From assembly GCF_900215205.1 (NCBI RefSeq), contig NZ_OBDY01000032.1, positions 15,378-50,866 of the forward strand: 35,489 nucleotides of DNA. The letters are read 5' to 3'. Positions within the stretch are counted from its first letter, which is position 1; the number at the start of each line of letters is the position of its first letter. Positions 29,999-35,489 of the stretch are shown here, piece after piece. A model generated the notes under the pieces. That model was given only the letters and a program-made list of their open reading frames with translations, did no database searches and was not told where the DNA came from. The position numbers and the translations under genes were made by a program. This DNA comes from Paractinoplanes atraurantiacus (GTDB lineage: Bacteria > Actinomycetota > Actinomycetes > Mycobacteriales > Micromonosporaceae).

Positions 29999-31128
29999 GA
30001 GAGCACGTGCTGAGCGCGCTTGTGGACATCTGCGGGCCTGACTACGCGCGTGTCGCTCGCTCGGTGGACACGGTCGCCGGCCGTCGCGCCGGATTCGTCG
30101 CCCTGCCCGCCACGCCACAGGCGGTCGCCGACACGGTCCGTCTCGCCGCCGGCCTTCCACTGCGGTTCCTCGTCCGCGGTTCCGGTTCGAAGATTGACTG
30201 GGGTACGCCTCCGGGCGCCGACGTCGATCTGATCATCGACACCGGCCGGCTCAACGGCATGTGGGACCACGACGTCGCCGGCGCCACGGCCGAGGTCGCC
30301 ACCGGCACGCCCGTCCACGCTCTGCAGGCCGCCCTGGCGTTGCAGGGCCAGCGGCTCCCGGTCGATCCCCCGTCACGCACGGCCACGCTCGGCGGCATGC
30401 TTTCGCTGAACGAGTCAGGCCCGTTGCGCCACCGCTTCGGCACCCCGGCCGAGCATGTCGACCGCGTCACCTATGTCGACGTCTCGGGCGCCCTCGGCGA
30501 GTCCGACGGTGAGGACGGCCGTCCCGGCATCGCCGAGATCAAGGGTGTGATCACCTCGGCCGTGGTCCGCTTGCAGCCGCTGCCACCGGCCCGGCGCTGG
30601 GTCGGCGTAGCGGTGGCCACCCCGCCGCAGATCCGCAAGCTCGAGTCGGCCGCGGCCGAGCTCCAGCCGAGCGCCATCGAGATCGACCTGCCGGCCGGCG
30701 GCCCGGCGGGCACGCTCGCGGTGCTCTTCGAGGGCGCCGAGGCCGAGGCGGTCGAGCGGGCGGAGCAGCTGGCGGCGCTGTGGGGCGCGGGCGCGGTGGT
30801 CACGCCGATCGCCCCGCCGTGGTGGGGCGCCTATCCGTTCGGCCGCGACGACGTGGCGCTGCGTCTCGCGGTCTCACCCGACGACCTGCCCGCGGTGATC
30901 TATTCGCTGGGCGACGCGGCCGGCGCGCCCGTCCCGGTGCGCGGCTCGGCCGGCCTGGGCCGCGTCCACGCGGTGCTGCCCGGCTCGCTGCCTCCCGACC
31001 GCCTGCGCGGCATAGTCGACAGCGTCCGCCACGTCCTGCTGGCCCGCAACGGCCGCGCGGTGGTCGTCGCCGCTCCGCCCTCGTTGGCCGCCGAGGTGGA
31101 GATGGCCGACCGCCACGACTTCTACTAG
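29995..31128 (+). CDS. FAD-binding (PCMH-type) oxidoreductase, GlcE-like
   Basis: The 377-aa protein carries an FAD_binding_4 domain in its first half. FVALPATPQAVADTVRLAA is the usual entry. FLVRGSGSKIDWG is the flavin pyrophosphate loop, where the canonical G-x-G-x-x is kept. TGRLNGMWDHDVAGATAEVATGTPV and PPSRTATLGGMLSLNESGPLRHRFGTPAEHV complete the site. The second half is shorter than in glycolate oxidase GlcD and similar to subunit GlcE. The substrate cannot be told, and no GlcD or GlcF neighbour is present. GGGGGA lies upstream of the ATG, and the start overlaps the leader ORF stop. A LexA-like box 45 bp upstream suggests damage-linked control. Confidence 0.82.
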   Translation: MREHVLSALVDICGPDYARVARSVDTVAGRRAGFVALPATPQAVADTVRLAAGLPLRFLVRGSGSKIDWGTPPGADVDLIIDTGRLNGMWDHDVAGATAEVATGTPVHALQAALALQGQRLPVDPPSRTATLGGMLSLNESGPLRHRFGTPAEHVDRVTYVDVSGALGESDGEDGRPGIAEIKGVITSAVVRLQPLPPARRWVGVAVATPPQIRKLESAAAELQPSAIEIDLPAGGPAGTLAVLFEGAEAEAVERAEQLAALWGAGAVVTPIAPPWWGAYPFGRDDVALRLAVSPDDLPAVIYSLGDAAGAPVPVRGSAGLGRVHAVLPGSLPPDRLRGIVDSVRHVLLARNGRAVVVAAPPSLAAEVEMADRHDFY

Positions 31129-31140
31129 CGGAGACTGCTT

Positions 31141-31752
31141 CTAGCGCAGGACGGCCTGGCGGCGCTCGGAGGCGGCGGGGTGGCGGCCGGGGACGGGCTC
31201 GGTGCCGACGGCGTAGGTGAGGTAGGCGAAGCGGCCGATCTGGGCGGTGCCGGTCAGGGCCAGATGCCGCGCGGTCAGGTGGCGGGGCAGCAGCGGGACG
31301 CCCTTGCCGAGTACGACCGGGGCGATGCCCAGGATGATCTCGTCGAGCAGGCCCTGGTCGACGAACTGGCCGACCAGGTCGCCGCCGCCGACCAGCCAGA
31401 CGTTCTTGCCCTTGGCGGCGACCAGCATGGCCTCATGTACGCGCTGGACGTCGCCGCTGACCATGAAGATGTTGGCGTCCGGGACGAGCGGCAGCTCCCG
31501 GTTTCCGAAAACCCAGCAGGGCATGTCGCCGTACAGGTCGTGCCAGTTCTGCGGCTCGGACAGCACGTTGTCGTTCTCGAGCACCCACTCGTAGGTGTTC
31601 GCACCCATGGCGAACGCCCCGACACCCGCGAAGAAGCCGCCGAACGGGTTCTCGGTGCCCCCGTCCACGTCGGCGAGCCAGTCGAGCGAATTGCCTTCGT
31701 CGGCGATGTAACCGTCGATGCTCGTGGCCGTGTAGTACTGAGTTTTCGCCAT
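31141..31752 (-). CDS. Dihydrofolate-reductase-like protein (RibD C-terminal family)
   Basis: The 203-aa protein has the DHFR/RibD fold: MAKTQYYTATSIDGYIADEGNSLDWL at the start, FAMGANTYEWVL in the middle and NVWLVGGGDLVGQFVDQGLLDEIILGIAPVVLGKGVPLL towards the end. These are the NADPH-binding and barrel motifs of YyaP-type proteins. True DHFR folate residues are not obvious, so the substrate is unknown. ATG 31752 (MAKTQYY) is chosen over the in-frame ATG 31764, because family members start at this point. It is convergent with the FAD gene, 12 bp apart and without a visible terminator. Confidence 0.85.
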   Translation of the reverse strand: MAKTQYYTATSIDGYIADEGNSLDWLADVDGGTENPFGGFFAGVGAFAMGANTYEWVLENDNVLSEPQNWHDLYGDMPCWVFGNRELPLVPDANIFMVSGDVQRVHEAMLVAAKGKNVWLVGGGDLVGQFVDQGLLDEIILGIAPVVLGKGVPLLPRHLTARHLALTGTAQIGRFAYLTYAVGTEPVPGRHPAASERRQAVLR

Positions 31753-31816
31753 GACAAACACCATGCCACGAGCAACCGGGCGAAAGGGGCGAATCGGCAG
31801 AGGTGGGGTAGCCGCC

Positions 31817-33859
31817 TCAGGCGTCGTTCCTGAGCACCAGGATCGCGATGTCGTCGCGGGGCTCCTCGACCGAGAAGTTGATCGTGGTGGAGCGCAGGCG
31901 GGCCGCCATCACCTCGGCCGGATAGCCGGCCAGCGGGCCGGCCGCGTCGCGCAGGCGGGCCGTGCCGAACAGCTCGCGGCCGCGCCGGCGCTCGGTCACC
32001 CCGTCGGTGTAGAAGATCAGTGAGTCGCCGGGCTGCAGGCGCACCTCGGCATCGGGCGACGAGATCGTCTCGAGCAGGCCCAGCGCCGTGCCGCCCTCGC
32101 CCACGAACGACGTCTTGCCGTCGGCGTGCACCAGCACCGCCCGGTCGTGCCCGGCCAGATGCAGGCAGACCGCGAGCACCCCGTCCTTCGCCCGGGCCAC
32201 CGACGCCATCGCCAGCGTGCAGTAGCGGCCACCGCCGCGCTGGACCAGCGTCTTGTTCACCCGGCACAGGATCTCGGTCATCGGCTTGCCGTCGTCGACC
32301 AGGATGCGGATCACGTCGCGGACCAGGCCGGTCACCGTCGCCGCCTGCACGCCCTTGCCGGACACGTCGCCGACCACCACGACCCAGCTGTCGGGGCCCG
32401 ACGGCACCACGTCGTAGAAGTCGCCGCCCACCTCGGAGCCGGTCGGCACGTACTCGGCCGCGAAGCCGACCCCGTCGACCCGGGGCAGGGTCGGCGGCAG
32501 CAGCGAGGCCTGCAGCGTACGGGCGACCTTGTGCCTCTCGTCGTGGATGCGGGCGTTGTCGATGGCCAGAGCGGCCCGGCGGGCCACGTCCTCGAGGATC
32601 GCCACCTCGTCGGTGTCGTGCCGGATGCGGTGATGGCGGCCCACCGCGAGCGTGCCCAGCCGGGTGCCCCGGGCGACCAGCGGCACCGCGAAGCCCTCGG
32701 CCGGCGGCGGCAGCATCACCTGGGTGCCGAGGCGGGACGCCTCCTCGAGCCGGGCCAGGACCGAGTCGGGGCCGGTCTGCGCCAGCGTCTCGTGCAGCTC
32801 GGGCAGCGCGCTCTCGTCGGTGTGGGTCGCCGCCGCGAGCTGGAGGTGGCCCCAGGCGTCGGTGGTGTGCACCGCGCACCACTGGCCCAGCCGCGGCACC
32901 ACCAGCTGCGGGATCAGCGCCATGGTCAGGTTGACGTCGAGCGACTGGGCGAGCAGCTCGCTGGCCTCGGCCAGGAACGTGAGCCAGGTCTGCCGGCGCA
33001 GGTCGGTGCGGCGCAGCCGGTCGTTCTCCAGATGCAGCGAGAACCGCTCGGCCACCATCGTGGCCAGCGGCTGGGCGTAGCCGACGGGGGAGGCGTCGAG
33101 CTCGAGCTCGCCACCGTACGGCCGGTTGACCACGAGCGGCACCTTGATCGTCTCGGCGTCGTCGCGCGGGGCGCGGCCGTAGCGGGCCAGCAGCTGCCGC
33201 CCGCCGCCGTCGCCGCGGTCGAGCCGGATGACGCCGCCGGCCGCCCCGGTCAGGCGGGCCAGCTCCGCGAGCAGGCCGGCCGCGAACTCGGCCAGCCCGT
33301 CCTCGCTCGGCCGCTCGGGGCTGACCTGGAGCAACGAGGTGAGCGCGCCCGCGCTCGGCGTGCCGCCCTCGATCTCCTTCGGTATCGCCGGCACCACGGC
33401 CGTGGCCGTCTCGGCGGCCGTCCCGCCCTCGAGGCGGAACCAGACGCCCTTGCCGGTGCCCTCGTGCACGGTGCCCCAGCGGCTGGCGAAGTGGTCGACC
33501 AGCAGCAGGCCACGCCCGCGCTCGGCGACCTCGCCGATGTCGACGCTCTCGTTGCGGGGGCCGACCGCGAGCTGCTCGACCGGGCCGGGCGCGAAGTCGG
33601 TGACGGTGACCGTCAGGCCGCTCGCGTCGGCGCGGACCTCGATGTCGAGCTCGGTGTTGGCGTGCACGACCGCGTTCGTGGACAGCTCGGTGGTCAGCAG
33701 CAGAGCCTCGTTGAGCAGGGAATCGAGCCCGGCTTCCTCGAGGACCGAGCGCACCAGGGCGCGCGCGGCCGCCGGCGTACGCCGGTCGTTGGGCAGGCGA
33801 ACGCGCCGGACCAGCCCGCCTGCCGGACTGTCCGAGATCGCCCCGGCCTCCGCTGACAC
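31817..33859 (-). CDS. HATPase-GAF-PP2C partner-switching regulator
   Basis: The 680-aa cytosolic protein joins three activities. Residues 15-140 are an RsbW-like GHKL kinase domain with an intact N-box (TTELSTNAVVHA, Asn62), DFAPGP and GRGLLLVDHFASRWG. One or two GAF-like domains follow (about 190-285 and 305-430). The C-terminal SpoIIE/PP2C domain (about 435-680) has LQASLLPPTLP, EVGGDFYDVV, GDVSGKG, YTDGVTERR and RDDIAILVLR. Such proteins can both phosphorylate and dephosphorylate an STAS antagonist. GTG 33859 (VSAEAGAISD) is preferred: AGGAGAGG lies about eight bases upstream, and codons before it lose the GC3 bias although the frame is open to 33946. Confidence 0.85.
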   Translation of the reverse strand: MSAEAGAISDSPAGGLVRRVRLPNDRRTPAAARALVRSVLEEAGLDSLLNEALLLTTELSTNAVVHANTELDIEVRADASGLTVTVTDFAPGPVEQLAVGPRNESVDIGEVAERGRGLLLVDHFASRWGTVHEGTGKGVWFRLEGGTAAETATAVVPAIPKEIEGGTPSAGALTSLLQVSPERPSEDGLAEFAAGLLAELARLTGAAGGVIRLDRGDGGGRQLLARYGRAPRDDAETIKVPLVVNRPYGGELELDASPVGYAQPLATMVAERFSLHLENDRLRRTDLRRQTWLTFLAEASELLAQSLDVNLTMALIPQLVVPRLGQWCAVHTTDAWGHLQLAAATHTDESALPELHETLAQTGPDSVLARLEEASRLGTQVMLPPPAEGFAVPLVARGTRLGTLAVGRHHRIRHDTDEVAILEDVARRAALAIDNARIHDERHKVARTLQASLLPPTLPRVDGVGFAAEYVPTGSEVGGDFYDVVPSGPDSWVVVVGDVSGKGVQAATVTGLVRDVIRILVDDGKPMTEILCRVNKTLVQRGGGRYCTLAMASVARAKDGVLAVCLHLAGHDRAVLVHADGKTSFVGEGGTALGLLETISSPDAEVRLQPGDSLIFYTDGVTERRRGRELFGTARLRDAAGPLAGYPAEVMAARLRSTTINFSVEEPRDDIAILVLRNDA

Positions 33860-33929
33860 GCATGCATCCTCTCCTGAGGATGGGCCTGTGCACAAAGTCG
33901 TCTCTCGCATTGACCCGGTCGGGCGAGAG

Positions 33930-33935
33930 AGGATA
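33930..33935 (-). promoter_or_regulatory. Possible -10 for the HATPase-GAF-PP2C gene
   Basis: TATCCT on the minus strand fits TAnnnT and lies about 70 nt upstream of the GTG at 33859. No convincing -35 is visible. The 113-bp divergent gap to the HAMP kinase gene contains nothing else I can name. Confidence 0.25.
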
Positions 33936-33972
33936 GGGCGGCCCACATAGTTGGACAGCGAGTGAGGACAGC

Positions 33973-35489
<1,517 letters not shown>

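Noticed and set aside
33860..33946. N-terminal extension of the HATPase-GAF-PP2C protein
   Set aside because: Third-position GC drops, and a strong AGGAGAGG lies before the GTG at 33859.

Overview
The window is very GC-rich, with strong GC bias at third codon positions, many GTG starts, several leaderless promoters and ATGA-type gene overlaps. It encodes a complete RsbR-RsbS-RsbT stressosome module, a CGNR zinc-finger protein, an actinobacterial-type SOS box (TCGAAC-N4-GTTCGA) and secreted FG-GAP proteins. This fits a filamentous actinomycete, most likely Micromonosporaceae (Actinoplanes-like). The genus is an inference; no rRNA is present to settle it.

Left part (1-7.5 kb): a tRNA-Lys(UUU); a short TetR regulator coupled to a small PH-like protein; a secreted alpha/beta hydrolase; a small conserved protein; a soluble transhydrogenase (SthA); a CGNR zinc-finger protein; and a membrane-anchored zf-HC2 (anti-sigma-like) protein. 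Two non-coding minisatellite-like blocks (4.86-5.14 and 6.31-6.74 kb) flank the zf-HC2 gene. A 76-aa gene with a perfect SOS box inside its promoter and mscL follow on the minus strand.

Centre (7.6-13.7 kb): a stress-signalling cluster. A STAS anti-sigma antagonist is divergent from a tightly packed operon rsbR-rsbS-rsbT-(ATPase+RsbX-like phosphatase)-(RsbT-like domain+histidine kinase)-(receiver+GAF+PP2C phosphatase). Four of the five junctions overlap, so the proteins are probably made as one partner-switching pathway with a phosphorelay attached.

13.8-18.6 kb: a 1000-aa membrane glycosyltransferase of family GT2 carrying a C-terminal EAL (cyclic-di-GMP phosphodiesterase) domain. It is divergent from a membrane-anchored GH18 chitinase-like enzyme with carbohydrate-binding modules. 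Together they look like a c-di-GMP-linked polysaccharide synthesis and trimming pair. A strong bidirectional terminator follows.

18.6-27.8 kb: three tandem paralogous secreted FG-GAP/VCBS beta-propeller proteins of about 1000 aa each, in one probable transcript. They show signs of gene conversion in the 3' region.

Right part (27.8-35.5 kb): oligopeptidase B; an FAD-binding oxidoreductase preceded by a LexA-like box and a 12-codon leader ORF; a dihydrofolate-reductase-like (RibD C-terminal) protein; a second partner-switching phosphatase (HATPase+GAF+PP2C); and, divergent from it, the start of a soluble histidine kinase with an exact 92-residue HAMP repeat array that runs off the window.
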